NCBI RefSeq assembly: GCF_005925325.1
Contig: NZ_SRMP01000005.1
Location: 248,001-312,000, forward strand
Direction: 5' to 3'
DNA from: Pedobacter helvus
GTDB lineage: Bacteria > Bacteroidota > Bacteroidia > Sphingobacteriales > Sphingobacteriaceae
DNA length: 64,000 bases
This document shows, one piece after another, positions 31,724 through 40,608 of the stretch; position 1 is the stretch's first letter; every line of letters starts with the position of its first letter. Under the pieces are notes generated by a model. The model saw only the letters and a program-made list of their open reading frames with translations, made no database searches and was not told the origin of the DNA. A program made the translations under genes and the position numbers.

Positions 31724-34191
31724 TAATCTGTTTTCAGTTCTTTTTTTCTTCTGAAGATCGAAATCAAGAAACCTATTACCATCACAATGGTACCAATCCA
31801 GTATAAATTGATATAAGGGAATTCGATAGACTTGAATACTAACCAGTCTTTCGCCTGTTGAGGTTTCTCGAAAATTTGAAGCTCAAATTTATTTTCTTCA
31901 GGGATGATTTTTGTAAATCTAACTCTTAAGCCTAGTTCATCAATTTTACGTGCAAAATCGAAAGTATTGTTGCCTTTAATTAAAAATAAAGGTTCTACGT
32001 TATAAATTTTGCCACTCACGTTGATTTCCAACGGTAAGCTTACCGCTAGATCTTCCTTCTCTACCTTTAAATCTCTAACAACAGGTTTGTTATTTAATGA
32101 TTTTACAGTAAGTACGCCACTGCTAGTATGAACGGTATCACCAATTTTTAGCGCTACAATACGTGGAGCTTTGTAATTTTCTTCTTCGGTATGCCCTTCG
32201 TGATCCGCATGCTCTTCTTTCTTTTGTGCAGCGCTAGTGATGTGGGTATAAATGTCTTTGAATAGGTAATGCTTGGTGTCTGGAGAAGCAATTAAGCCCA
32301 TCTTTCCGTTTTCTTGGATACTTGGATTAAGGGTGAAATCTTCTTTTACTTTTCCACTTTCTTCATCAACCACTCTAAAGTTTAACTTGTAATAGGTGTT
32401 AGGCTGGATGGTAGTGTCGCTGATATAAGTAACGGTGTATTTGCCCATTTTTTTAGGCTCGTTCTTATACAGCATGATATTTTCACCTGGTTTAGCTGCC
32501 TTTTCAAAATCTTTTACAGGAATGTAGTTGGTTTCGTTAATAGAAATTGGATTACTTGTAGCTGCTGCAACCAAAGCACCAATTAATAAAATAGCAAAGC
32601 CGATGTGTGCAGTAGCAGAACCTGCTAACTTGCTTCCTCGTTTGGTAAATACGCCAGTTAACAATCTTGCGTTTGCAATTACTGCAAAAATACAACTGAA
32701 AGTTAGGATGATGTACATCAAGTTAGTGTAGATACCGGTTACCCAAACTAATCCACCAGTAATTACCAAAGAAAATACAATTGAAGAAATTAAGCTACTG
32801 TAGAATTTCTTTGGATCAGTTCGTTTATATTTTAAGAACTGTGAGAAACCAGAAATTAGTGCAATTAATACCGCGAAAGGCGCTTGCCACTGGTTATAAA
32901 ACCTAACTGCATCTTTAATAGGTGCATAATTAGTTCCGAAAGCGGCGTTAAATACCGGTACAGAAGTCGCAAAAATAATGTGGATGCAAGAAACGGTAAC
33001 TACCAAAGCTCCGATGAACATCCAAAATTCGCGAGAGTAAGTTTCTTCGTCTTTATGAGTGATTGGTAGTTCTTTCCATCTGTAGGCAACACAGAAGACT
33101 GCAATAGCTAAGAAAGCTACAATATAAACTACCAGTTGCCAAAACATTCCTAAATCGGTGAAAGAGTGTACAGAAGTTTCTCCTAAAATACCACTTCTTG
33201 TTAGGAAAGAAGCGTATAGTACCAAGATGAAACTCACTAAAATCAACGCCATTGCAGTAAAGTAGGCATGACCAGTATTCTTATAGGCGATAATTACGTG
33301 TAAACCGCCAATTAAGGTTAACCAAGGAATAATTGAAGCATTTTCTACAGGATCCCAAGCCCAGAAACCACCAAAGTTAAGTGCTTCGTAAGCCCAAAAA
33401 GAGCCCATCACAATACCAGCACCCAAAATCATGATGGCAAATGATACCCAAGGCAATACGGGCTTAACCCAATCTTTATAACGTTTTTGCCATAATGCTG
33501 CAATGCCATAAGCAAAAGGAACAATCATGCTGGCGAAGCCTAAGAATAACGTTGGCGGGTGAATCACCATCCAATAGTTTTGTAATAATGGATTTAAACC
33601 ATTACCATCAGTAATGTAACTTAAGTAATTTTTGAAAGTTTCCGGATCTTTAAAGATGGGTATCATATCCGGTAAATTTTTTGCTTCTCTCAATAATATA
33701 AAAGGAGAAGAACCTATACGAGCTCCGAAAATCTCCACACCCAATAACATAGATGTTAGAAAAGCCTGCGAAAGTGCAATGATAGTCATTACGCCATTTT
33801 CCCAAGATTTAGCCTTCCAAATTAAGATAATTCCTAATAGCGATTGCCAAAATGCCCATAGCCAAAAACTACCTTCTTGACCTTCCCAAAATGCAGAGAT
33901 AATATAATAGACAGGCAGTTCTTTAGAAGAGTGAGACCAAACGTAATAGTATTCGTTGTAATGATTTAAGATCAGATAGAATAGGGTAGAACCAATTCCG
34001 ATAATGCTGATTGCGTTAACGCCAAATCCAATTCTTCCTAATTTATTCCAAGAGCGATCTTCAAGGTTTTTGTTTTTAGCGGCGAAAAAATAGGCGATGG
34101 TAGAAAGTAATGATGCGCCAAAGGAAAGTACAATGAAAAATTGGCCTAACTTGCCCGGAAGGAGGTTCTCTCCAATAAACTGAATATCCAT
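31723..34191 (-). CDS. ccmF: Cytochrome c haem lyase CcmF
   Basis: An 822-residue multi-pass membrane protein (about 14-15 helices) attaching haem to apocytochrome c. It holds the tryptophan-rich haem-binding WGxxW-like region GGFWAWDPVENASIIPWL (residues about 270-290) and conserved periplasmic His residues in HPPTLFLG and GGLHV. It is longer than E. coli CcmF (about 650) because of an extra periplasmic segment near residues 590-790, with an Asp/His/Glu-rich stretch (HADHEGHTEEEN). Start and stop overlap neighbours by one base (TAATG) on both sides. Confidence 0.93.
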   Translation of the reverse strand: MDIQFIGENLLPGKLGQFFIVLSFGASLLSTIAYFFAAKNKNLEDRSWNKLGRIGFGVNAISIIGIGSTLFYLILNHYNEYYYVWSHSSKELPVYYIISAFWEGQEGSFWLWAFWQSLLGIILIWKAKSWENGVMTIIALSQAFLTSMLLGVEIFGARIGSSPFILLREAKNLPDMIPIFKDPETFKNYLSYITDGNGLNPLLQNYWMVIHPPTLFLGFASMIVPFAYGIAALWQKRYKDWVKPVLPWVSFAIMILGAGIVMGSFWAYEALNFGGFWAWDPVENASIIPWLTLIGGLHVIIAYKNTGHAYFTAMALILVSFILVLYASFLTRSGILGETSVHSFTDLGMFWQLVVYIVAFLAIAVFCVAYRWKELPITHKDEETYSREFWMFIGALVVTVSCIHIIFATSVPVFNAAFGTNYAPIKDAVRFYNQWQAPFAVLIALISGFSQFLKYKRTDPKKFYSSLISSIVFSLVITGGLVWVTGIYTNLMYIILTFSCIFAVIANARLLTGVFTKRGSKLAGSATAHIGFAILLIGALVAAATSNPISINETNYIPVKDFEKAAKPGENIMLYKNEPKKMGKYTVTYISDTTIQPNTYYKLNFRVVDEESGKVKEDFTLNPSIQENGKMGLIASPDTKHYLFKDIYTHITSAAQKKEEHADHEGHTEEENYKAPRIVALKIGDTVHTSSGVLTVKSLNNKPVVRDLKVEKEDLAVSLPLEINVSGKIYNVEPLFLIKGNNTFDFARKIDELGLRVRFTKIIPEENKFELQIFEKPQQAKDWLVFKSIEFPYINLYWIGTIVMVIGFLISIFRRKKELKTD

Positions 34192-34634
34192 TAAGATTTA
34201 GATTCTTTTGTTTCTTTAACGTTCTCCTTGATCTCTTTAACTGTCCCATCCTGGTTCACTTCAACCATGTTGTCATTATATTTAGAAGGGCATTTCATTA
34301 AAATTTTCGAAGCATAGAAAGTATTATTTTCCATTTTACCAATCAAAACCAGTTTCTCAGAGCGTTCAAAATCTTGAGGTTTAGAGCCATTAAGTACCAC
34401 TTTGTTAACAGTTCCAGCTTCATCTTTCATGAAAAAAGCAAAATGGTTAGGGTCTTTCACTGCATCATAATACATGCCTTGACTTTTCTCCCAATAGCCC
34501 ATTACATGTTCTTCTCTTTGTGATTCGGCAGCTTCTTTAAAATTAGAGTAAGAATCGGTATCAGCATTTAAGCTAACTAGAAATCCAATGCAGATGGCAA
34601 TGGTGATTAAACCGATAATGGCACTTTTTCTCAT
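34191..34634 (-). CDS. ccmE: Haem chaperone CcmE, CxxxY variant
   Basis: A 147-residue membrane-anchored haem carrier (one N-terminal helix, about 5-24, then an OB-fold beta barrel: KVVLNGSKPQDFERSEKLVLIGKMENNTFYASKILMK). The haem-linking motif is C-P-S-K-Y, with Cys (codon 34290-34292) where proteobacterial CcmE has His (HxxxY). The CxxxY type is known from archaea and Desulfovibrio, where the pathway is called System I*. The tail is acidic and lysine-rich. It is coupled to ccmF by a TAATG overlap. Confidence 0.9.
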   Translation of the reverse strand: MRKSAIIGLITIAICIGFLVSLNADTDSYSNFKEAAESQREEHVMGYWEKSQGMYYDAVKDPNHFAFFMKDEAGTVNKVVLNGSKPQDFERSEKLVLIGKMENNTFYASKILMKCPSKYNDNMVEVNQDGTVKEIKENVKETKESKS

Positions 34635-34818
34635 CTGTTTAAATTGTTTTTATAGTGATGAGTCTATCAAGATTTATTTGTATCTTTTCAAAGATGTAAA
34701 TCATGGATGGTCTCATTTGGTGTGATTTTAAAATACAGCACACAAAGATAGAAAAACAATAGAAGGTCAGCTATTTCCGGCGCTTTCTAAAGCATAACGT
34801 GACAATTAGTTGATAAAC

Positions 34819-34853
34819 AAAAAAAGCCCCGTAACATATAAATTACGGGGCTT
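34819..34853 (-). terminator. Terminator of the glutamate dehydrogenase gene
   Basis: Minus strand: AAAGCCCCGTAAT-ttatatg-TTACGGGGCTTTTTTT, a GC-rich stem ending in a T-run, 20 bp after the dehydrogenase stop. Confidence 0.88.
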
Positions 34854-34872
34854 TGTCTTATTTAGAACCAGT

Positions 34873-36294
34873 CTATGGCCAAACGCCTAAATTCATGTAA
34901 GAAACGGCAATTTTGTCTATTGAATTTACAAACGCTGCAGTTCTTAAAGTTTTAACCTCTGGTTTATTAATCAAAGTCTCTCTGATTTCGCGGTAAGAAT
35001 GGATCATGGTATCTTCTAATCCTGAGTTTACCAACTCTAATTCCGATGCCCCTTTAACAATCATTAAGCGGTGCTCAGCAGGAATAGTTTTTCCAGTTAA
35101 GCTTTCTAACGTGTTAATTAGGTTTGCATTTGAGTTTTCTGCATAGCGATTTTCCATACGGCCAAACGCTACGTGAGAAAGGTTTTTTAACCACTCAAAA
35201 TAAGAAACAGTTACACCACCAGCATTGCAATACATATCTGGAATGATGATACCACCCATTTCTGTGAAAATTTCTTCTGCTTCTGGCGTACAAGGACCGT
35301 TTGCACCTTCAGCAATTACTTTCGCCTTGATGTTACGGATATTATCTGCTGTAATTTGGTTCTCTAAAGCTGCAGGAACTAAGATGTCGCAATCTTGCTC
35401 CAAACCTTCAGCTGAATTTTTAAAGTCTGTTGCGCCAGGGAAGCCTAATAAAGAACCTGTGCTTTTACGATGAGCAAAAACATCGTCAATATCAAATCCG
35501 TTAGCATTATAAATTGCACCTTCGTACTCGCAAATACCTACAACGGTAGCACCAAATTCGATCAAGAACTTAGCTGAGTGGTAACCTACGTTACCTAAAC
35601 CTTGAACAATTACCCTTTTGCCTTCTAAACCAGCAGTAAGACCTAATTTTTTCATGTCATCAGCATGACTAACACATTCACGAACTGCATAAGCTACACC
35701 ACGTCCAGTTGCTTCTTTACGACCACGGATACCGTGTAACGCAATGGGTTTACCGGTAACACAGCCTAATGCATCTAAAGAACCTGGGTTCATGGTCATA
35801 TAGGTGTCGGCAATCCAGCTCATTTCGCGTTCGCCAGATCCGTAATCAGGAGCAGGAACGTCTATACCAGGACCGATAAAGTTTTTCTTGATCAACTCTG
35901 TTGTATAACGACGAGTAATGGTTTCTAACTCGGCAACGGTATAGTTTTTTGGATTGATGCAGATACCGCCTTTAGCGCCTCCGAAAGGCACGTTTACGAT
36001 AGCACATTTATAAGTCATTAGCGCTGCTAGAGCCATCACCTCATCTTCGTTAACCATATCGCTATAACGAATACCACCCTTTGTAGGGCTCATGTGGTGC
36101 GAGTGCTCTACACGCCATGCGTCAATTACTTCAAAGCCGTTTCCTCTGCGAATAGGGAATTGAAAACGGTATACACTGTTACATGCTTTAATTTGTGCCA
36201 ACAAACCCTCAGGGTGAGAAGTGAATTTAGCGGCACTGTCAAAGTTTTTGCACACATCGGTGAAAAAACTTGTTTCATTTGCTGTACTAGCCAT
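34873..36294 (-). CDS. Glutamate dehydrogenase (Glu/Leu/Phe/Val dehydrogenase family)
   Basis: A 473-residue cytoplasmic enzyme of the Glu/Leu/Phe/Val dehydrogenase family. Motifs include [38 protein letters not shown] (the two substrate and catalytic lysines), [19 protein letters not shown], the nucleotide-binding [13 protein letters not shown] and a C-terminal helix region. It interconverts 2-oxoglutarate plus ammonia and glutamate; NAD or NADP preference is not readable with certainty. It stands between ccmD and ccmE, splitting the cytochrome c genes, and has its own terminator. Confidence 0.94.
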   Translation of the reverse strand: MASTANETSFFTDVCKNFDSAAKFTSHPEGLLAQIKACNSVYRFQFPIRRGNGFEVIDAWRVEHSHHMSPTKGGIRYSDMVNEDEVMALAALMTYKCAIVNVPFGGAKGGICINPKNYTVAELETITRRYTTELIKKNFIGPGIDVPAPDYGSGEREMSWIADTYMTMNPGSLDALGCVTGKPIALHGIRGRKEATGRGVAYAVRECVSHADDMKKLGLTAGLEGKRVIVQGLGNVGYHSAKFLIEFGATVVGICEYEGAIYNANGFDIDDVFAHRKSTGSLLGFPGATDFKNSAEGLEQDCDILVPAALENQITADNIRNIKAKVIAEGANGPCTPEAEEIFTEMGGIIIPDMYCNAGGVTVSYFEWLKNLSHVAFGRMENRYAENSNANLINTLESLTGKTIPAEHRLMIVKGASELELVNSGLEDTMIHSYREIRETLINKPEVKTLRTAAFVNSIDKIAVSYMNLGVWP

Positions 36295-36433
36295 TTTTTG
36301 TATTTTTTGGTTTTATGCTTTTACGGGTGCAAAATTGCAGTAAAATAAACCATTCTTGCAAGAATATTTTTCTTAGTGTATGGTAAACACTATAACGTTT
36401 TGGTTCAAAAAAATGTTTGTACAGCGTTTAAAA

Positions 36434-36652
36434 TTAGTTTTTGACGTTAGATTTTTTTTCTAACAATTTTAAACGTTTGTCTAACGAGAAAAGATAAATC
36501 AGTAAACCAACCAAAATAATGACGATACATATCACTACAATGTAAATTTTCCCATCAGCACGTAGCTGGTCTGCCATCTCAATATCGTTGTTTTGAGCTA
36601 GCAGATTAAGTGAAGAGAAAAGTAAAAAAAGTATAGTTAATGCTTTTTTCAT
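36434..36652 (-). CDS. CcmD-like haem-exporter small subunit
   Basis: A 72-residue protein: signal-like hydrophobic N-terminus (MKKALTILFLLFSSLNLLAQ), a short acidic segment, then one membrane helix (about 33-55, IYIVVICIVIILVGLLIYLF) and a Lys/Glu-rich cytosolic tail. This matches CcmD, which links CcmC and CcmE and promotes release of haem-CcmE. A longer frame opens at 36709; ATG 36652 is chosen. It follows ccmC by 84 bp on the same strand, in the order ccmB-ccmC-ccmD. Confidence 0.8.
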   Translation of the reverse strand: MKKALTILFLLFSSLNLLAQNNDIEMADQLRADGKIYIVVICIVIILVGLLIYLFSLDKRLKLLEKKSNVKN

Positions 36653-36736
36653 TGAGATTATATTTTTATTTATTAGGTAATGAAGCTGCCATGAGTTTGG
36701 GTTTTTCAAACGTTAACTCATGGTGGTCACTGTTGA

Positions 36737-37393
36737 TTATAATTGTTTGTTTTCTAAAATTTTTGTTCTGAAACGAAGTGTATAAACCCAGTAGCCTACT
36801 AAAATCCAACCTAAGCAAGCTGGATAAAAAACCATTCGCATTCTGCTATCTAAGTCGTAGCTGTTAAAACCTGGATTGCCACCATTACCTGGGTGTAAAG
36901 AATCTTGTAAACGAGGTAATACAAATAGCAAAACCACCATCATTGGAAAGGCAAAAATGTTGTAAATGGCTGCAATTTTGGCTCTTTTCTGCTCTTCGTC
37001 TATCGCATTGCGTAAAACGAAATAGGCAAAGTATAAAAGCAGCGAGATGGCTGCGAAGTTTTGTTTAGGATCGAAACTCCAAAACTGCCCCCAAGTAAAT
37101 TTGGCCCAAACGGCACCGGTAATAATACCTAGTACACCGAAGATGATGCCAGCATTTGCACTTTCTACGGCTCTAATGTCATCAGCTTCGCTTTGTGTAC
37201 TTAACGATTTTACGCTATACCAAACCGATATGGTGAAAAGTACTACCATGGCAAACCACATTGGTACGTGGAAATATAAGTTTCTGATTGTTTCATTAAG
37301 GATAGCTAACCTCGGAACATCCCATAACAAACCGGCAACTGCGGTATAGATTACTAAAACAGCGGCCAATATCTTCCACCAGGTTTTTTGCAT
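36737..37393 (-). CDS. ccmC: Haem exporter protein CcmC
   Basis: A 218-residue protein with six membrane helices and the CcmC/CcsA tryptophan motif WGQFWSFDPKQNF (about residues 105-117), which binds haem with two periplasmic His (HVPMWF about 42 and another later). CcmC hands haem to CcmE. The strongest WWD-type segment is intact. It is followed by CcmD-like gene and preceded by ccmB by 97 bp. Confidence 0.92.
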   Translation of the reverse strand: MQKTWWKILAAVLVIYTAVAGLLWDVPRLAILNETIRNLYFHVPMWFAMVVLFTISVWYSVKSLSTQSEADDIRAVESANAGIIFGVLGIITGAVWAKFTWGQFWSFDPKQNFAAISLLLYFAYFVLRNAIDEEQKRAKIAAIYNIFAFPMMVVLLFVLPRLQDSLHPGNGGNPGFNSYDLDSRMRMVFYPACLGWILVGYWVYTLRFRTKILENKQL

Positions 37394-37490
37394 ATATTTT
37401 AAATTTTGAATGATTGAGTTTTAAATGATTGAATAATTGCAACGCATTTAAATTCAGTCATTCAATAATTTTCTCATTTAATCATTTATT

Positions 37491-38153
37491 TTAATCTCGC
37501 CAAAGGTAAGGAAATAACAACAAAGCAACCGTCATCACTATTACATTTATCACAGCTAAAAGGCCAATTTCGTCTAAGCTTACCGACCTGTCTAGGCCAT
37601 CCATTGCATTTTTAGCAAATTTGATCAGTACAATTAGTACTGGAATGATGATTGGAAAGCTAAGAATTGCCATCAGCATGCCGCCGTTTCCAGTCTTTGA
37701 GGCGATGGCAGATACCATAGTGAAAATGGTGGAGAAACTCAAGCTTCCTAGTACTGCTGCAACAAAATACATCAAAATATCGGCGCCTTTTGGGAAATCG
37801 AATACCAAGGAATAAAAGATGAGGGCAATGACCGTCAGCACGATCATCAGTAAACTGTTGTAAAGTGTTTTGGCAATAATCAGCGCCGCTGGACTTACCA
37901 AGGTGTATATATATAATTGTCGGCCTTTGCTTTCTTGAAGGAAGCTCTTTGCAATAGCGTTGATGGAAGCAAAAAGCATGATGATCCAAAAAAGTGCGTT
38001 CCATGTCAGTTTATCGATAATTTGGAACGACATATAGCAAACAAAAACTGTAGAAACTACGTAAAGCAAAACACCGTTTAGAGCGTATTTAGAACGCCAC
38101 TCTAAAATGATTTCCTTTTTAATTAGATGTTTTACTTGTTGAGCTAGTTGCAT
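37491..38153 (-). CDS. ccmB: Haem exporter membrane subunit CcmB
   Basis: A 220-residue inner-membrane subunit with six helices of the CcmB family (FLQESKGRQLYIYTLVSPAALIIAKTLYNSLLMI is the conserved loop and third helix). It is the membrane part of the CcmAB ATPase that releases haem-CcmE. No ccmA ATPase gene occurs in the window. The ATG is 5 bases after a TATCTTTG box, which follows a CCCCTAAA-type repeat. Confidence 0.9.
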   Translation of the reverse strand: MQLAQQVKHLIKKEIILEWRSKYALNGVLLYVVSTVFVCYMSFQIIDKLTWNALFWIIMLFASINAIAKSFLQESKGRQLYIYTLVSPAALIIAKTLYNSLLMIVLTVIALIFYSLVFDFPKGADILMYFVAAVLGSLSFSTIFTMVSAIASKTGNGGMLMAILSFPIIIPVLIVLIKFAKNAMDGLDRSVSLDEIGLLAVINVIVMTVALLLFPYLWRD

Positions 38154-38158
38154 TTGCG

Positions 38159-38166
38159 CAAAGATA
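38159..38166 (-). promoter_or_regulatory. Putative -7 box of ccmB
   Basis: Minus strand TATCTTTG, 5 bases before the ATG at 38153, and 7 bases after the repeat 38174-38200. Confidence 0.6.
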
Positions 38167-38173
38167 TAAATTA

Positions 38174-38200
38174 GCCCCTAAATCCCCTAAGGGGGACTTT
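38174..38200 (-). repeat. CCCCTAAA-type dispersed repeat, copy 5, upstream of ccmB
   Basis: Minus strand AAAGTCCCCCTTAGGGGATTTAGGGG, 26 bases differing from the rhlE copy by two bases, in the same place relative to the -7 box. Confidence 0.75.
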
Positions 38201-38285
38201 GGACATAATGTCATAAATTGGGATATTAATAACTTTAATTCATACGCTACATGCAAAGCCTTCCCTTTGAAGGTTGGATGGGCTT

Positions 38286-39008
38286 TTAGTGGCTATGCCC
38301 CAAGAAAAAACCTATCAGTGCAATGCCTATACCTAACAATACGGCCAACATTTTGCGTTTGTTGATTTTATGATCGGCACTTGACTCGAAAAGGATGGTA
38401 GTAGAGATATGTAAAAATATACCAATTACGATACCCATAATCTTATTGAAATAAGCCTCAACACCGCCTAAACTCCCGTTACTTAACCCTAAACTTACCC
38501 AATAGCCTAGCGGAGCCATTATCGCAAACAAAACCAAGTAAAATATAATCGACCCCTTTTTAATATGATTTTGAACCAAAATGCTTGCCAATGCAAAAGC
38601 AGCTGGGATATGATGCAGCGCAATACCAAAAATAAATTCGTTATGATGATCTTTAGCCAAAGGCATTCCTTCTAGAAAAGCATGTAAACATAAACTGATC
38701 ATAATGCCATAAGGAAAGGCATGTGTATGCGAATGTTTATGAATGTGGCCGTGCTCTACACCTTCAGAAAATTGTTCTAAGAAAATCTGCAGTAAAAATC
38801 CGATTAGGATATAAATACCTATTTCGTGGCTGTCTGAACCATGGTAAGCATCGGGAATTAAATGTAAAACCGTGATGGCAAAAAGATACGCTCCACTGAA
38901 AGATAAGATGAGTTTTAATAATTTTGATTTGTCATTTTTAACCAAGAAAATGGTCATTCCGCCTAAAAAAGCAGAGAAAAATAAAATCGAAAACTTCCAA
39001 AGTTCCAT
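38286..39008 (-). CDS. ZIP-family divalent metal transporter
   Basis: A 240-residue inner-membrane protein with about seven helices. It has the ZIP helices IV and V signature: HAFLEGMPL and HHIPAAFALASIL, with metal-site residues His and Glu, plus a His-rich cytosolic loop (HGHIHKHSHTHA) near residue 90. ZIP proteins import zinc, iron or manganese; the metal cannot be told here. It is followed 49 bp downstream by the PAP2 gene. Confidence 0.88.
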   Translation of the reverse strand: MELWKFSILFFSAFLGGMTIFLVKNDKSKLLKLILSFSGAYLFAITVLHLIPDAYHGSDSHEIGIYILIGFLLQIFLEQFSEGVEHGHIHKHSHTHAFPYGIMISLCLHAFLEGMPLAKDHHNEFIFGIALHHIPAAFALASILVQNHIKKGSIIFYLVLFAIMAPLGYWVSLGLSNGSLGGVEAYFNKIMGIVIGIFLHISTTILFESSADHKINKRKMLAVLLGIGIALIGFFLGHSH

Positions 39009-39057
39009 TAGCTGATATGATAGCTAAGAGAATTTAAGATTTAGCTGCTTAAATTTC

Positions 39058-39648
39058 TTAGTTGATTTGTACAATTGTTCGTTTTAAAACTTTTTTTTCG
39101 GCGTACCTGTAGATTGATATGGTTAATAAGCCTATCAAGATTCCCAATATCATTCCACAGAAAACATCAATAGGGTAGTGTACACCAACATAAACTTGGG
39201 CAAAACTAATTGCTGCAGCCCAAGCAATACCAATTGGTAAAATTGCTTTCCACTTACGGTAAAATACCCCGATTAAAAATACTGCAATAGCAAAGTGATT
39301 GGTTGCATGCGACGATGGAAAGCTTTTTCCGCCACCACAAGGCACTCGGTGAATAATTTGATCTGCCAAACGCACTTCGTTACAAGGCCTTATTCTACCA
39401 ACGTTTGGTTTAATGATTTTTGCCGAAATTCCGTCTCCCAAAGCAAAAGCTAAAAGTACGCCGCCGATAATGTATAAACCTGCTTTTTTGTATTGCTTGA
39501 TACAAAAAATTACGATGAATAAATACAAAGGCGACCAAAAAAAACGATTACGGATTAAAGGCATAATCCAATCGAAAAACTCATTGGTTAGTCCGCGATG
39601 TATTTTTAAAAAAAGTTCCGTGTCAAACTGTATGAGCTCTTGCATCAT
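39058..39648 (-). CDS. PAP2-family phosphatase
   Basis: A 196-residue membrane phosphatase with five helices. Motif 1 KIIKPNVGRIRPC (KxxxxxxRP), motif 2 PSSHATNHF (PSxH) and motif 3 AQVYVGVHYPIDV (the usual SR replaced by AQ, catalytic His and Asp kept). Substrate may be undecaprenyl or phosphatidylglycerol phosphate. Its start overlaps the stop of the methyltransferase gene (ATGA), so the two are coupled. Confidence 0.85.
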   Translation of the reverse strand: MMQELIQFDTELFLKIHRGLTNEFFDWIMPLIRNRFFWSPLYLFIVIFCIKQYKKAGLYIIGGVLLAFALGDGISAKIIKPNVGRIRPCNEVRLADQIIHRVPCGGGKSFPSSHATNHFAIAVFLIGVFYRKWKAILPIGIAWAAAISFAQVYVGVHYPIDVFCGMILGILIGLLTISIYRYAEKKVLKRTIVQIN

Positions 39649-40376
39649 GCTTTTTTACAAACTAAAATTAGTCGGTCTGATTTTAACTCATCGAATTCTT
39701 CTAAGTTGTAACTTCCAAATTTTTCGATGATTTGCAAGCCACTTTTTTCGAGCATGTTTTCAAAATCACTTAGTAAAAAAGCCTGAACACGCTCTTCGAA
39801 AGCATAATCTTTCAATCGGTGTTCAAAATTAATGTGTTTGATGATTTTACCTTCAGAAACAAACTTAGAAAGGTGGAACTCAATACCATCAATGGTTTTA
39901 ATTTCTTGATGGGTTAAGTTTTTGATGATCTTTTGCGTGTTAAAGTAATCAATCACAAAAATACCATCATCTTTAAGACTCTTTCTAAACGCTTTTAATG
40001 CATTAACGTGATCTTTTTCCGTTTCGAAATAACCAAAGCTGGTAAAAAGATTTAAGGCAATATCAAAATAGTTGATGTAAGACAGCTTACGCATATCATG
40101 CACATAGAAATGCAAGTTTTTTTGCTCAAATTGCTGTGCAAATTTGATATTCTGTTCAGACAGGTCTATCCCGGTAACATCGTAACCTTTTTTATTCAGG
40201 TAAATGGAATGTCTTCCTCTACCGCAAGCTATATCAATGATTTTGCTTGCTGCCTTTGGCTTTAAATGAGCAAGTAGGTTGTCAATCAGTAATTCTGCTT
40301 CCTGATCGTTTCTATTGCCATAAAGAATATGATAGTATGGCGAATTAAACCAATATTGAAACCATTTACGCTGCAT
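39645..40376 (-). CDS. SAM-dependent class I methyltransferase
   Basis: A 243-residue methyltransferase with motif I IIDIACGRGRHSIYLNKKGYDVTGIDLSEQNI and motif post-I (FDIALNLFTSFGYF, IDYFNTQKII). The substrate is unknown. It overlaps the PAP2 gene by 4 bp (ATGA) and has a TATATTTG box 21 bases before its ATG. Divergent from glmM across a 232-bp gap. Confidence 0.85.
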   Translation of the reverse strand: MQRKWFQYWFNSPYYHILYGNRNDQEAELLIDNLLAHLKPKAASKIIDIACGRGRHSIYLNKKGYDVTGIDLSEQNIKFAQQFEQKNLHFYVHDMRKLSYINYFDIALNLFTSFGYFETEKDHVNALKAFRKSLKDDGIFVIDYFNTQKIIKNLTHQEIKTIDGIEFHLSKFVSEGKIIKHINFEHRLKDYAFEERVQAFLLSDFENMLEKSGLQIIEKFGSYNLEEFDELKSDRLILVCKKA

Positions 40377-40397
40377 TTTTACTTTTTTTTAGGTCGG

Positions 40398-40405
40398 CAA
40401 ATATA
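40398..40405 (-). promoter_or_regulatory. Putative -7 box of the methyltransferase gene
   Basis: Minus strand TATATTTG, matching TAnnTTTG, 21 bases before the ATG at 40376. Confidence 0.5.
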
Positions 40406-40582
40406 GTGTTTATGCAATTATGTTGCATATAAAAAAATGTCACTGTCGTTTGTTTGTGTCTTTAAATTTAGTGTTATTAATTGTAAAACAACAATAAATC
40501 AACTACCTAACTCATAGATTTAGTTGAGGTTTAAATGTCAAAAACATGATGATTGACATAAAATTAAAGCATTTATTTTTCT

Positions 40583-40590
40583 TAATTTTG
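40583..40590 (+). promoter_or_regulatory. Putative -7 box of glmM
   Basis: TAATTTTG lies 18 bases before the proposed TTG start at 40609. A TTG at 40553 is 27 bases upstream, longer than the usual 19-20 spacing, so the -33 box is uncertain. Confidence 0.45.
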
Positions 40591-40608
40591 AGCAAAAAAT
40601 TTAACGAA

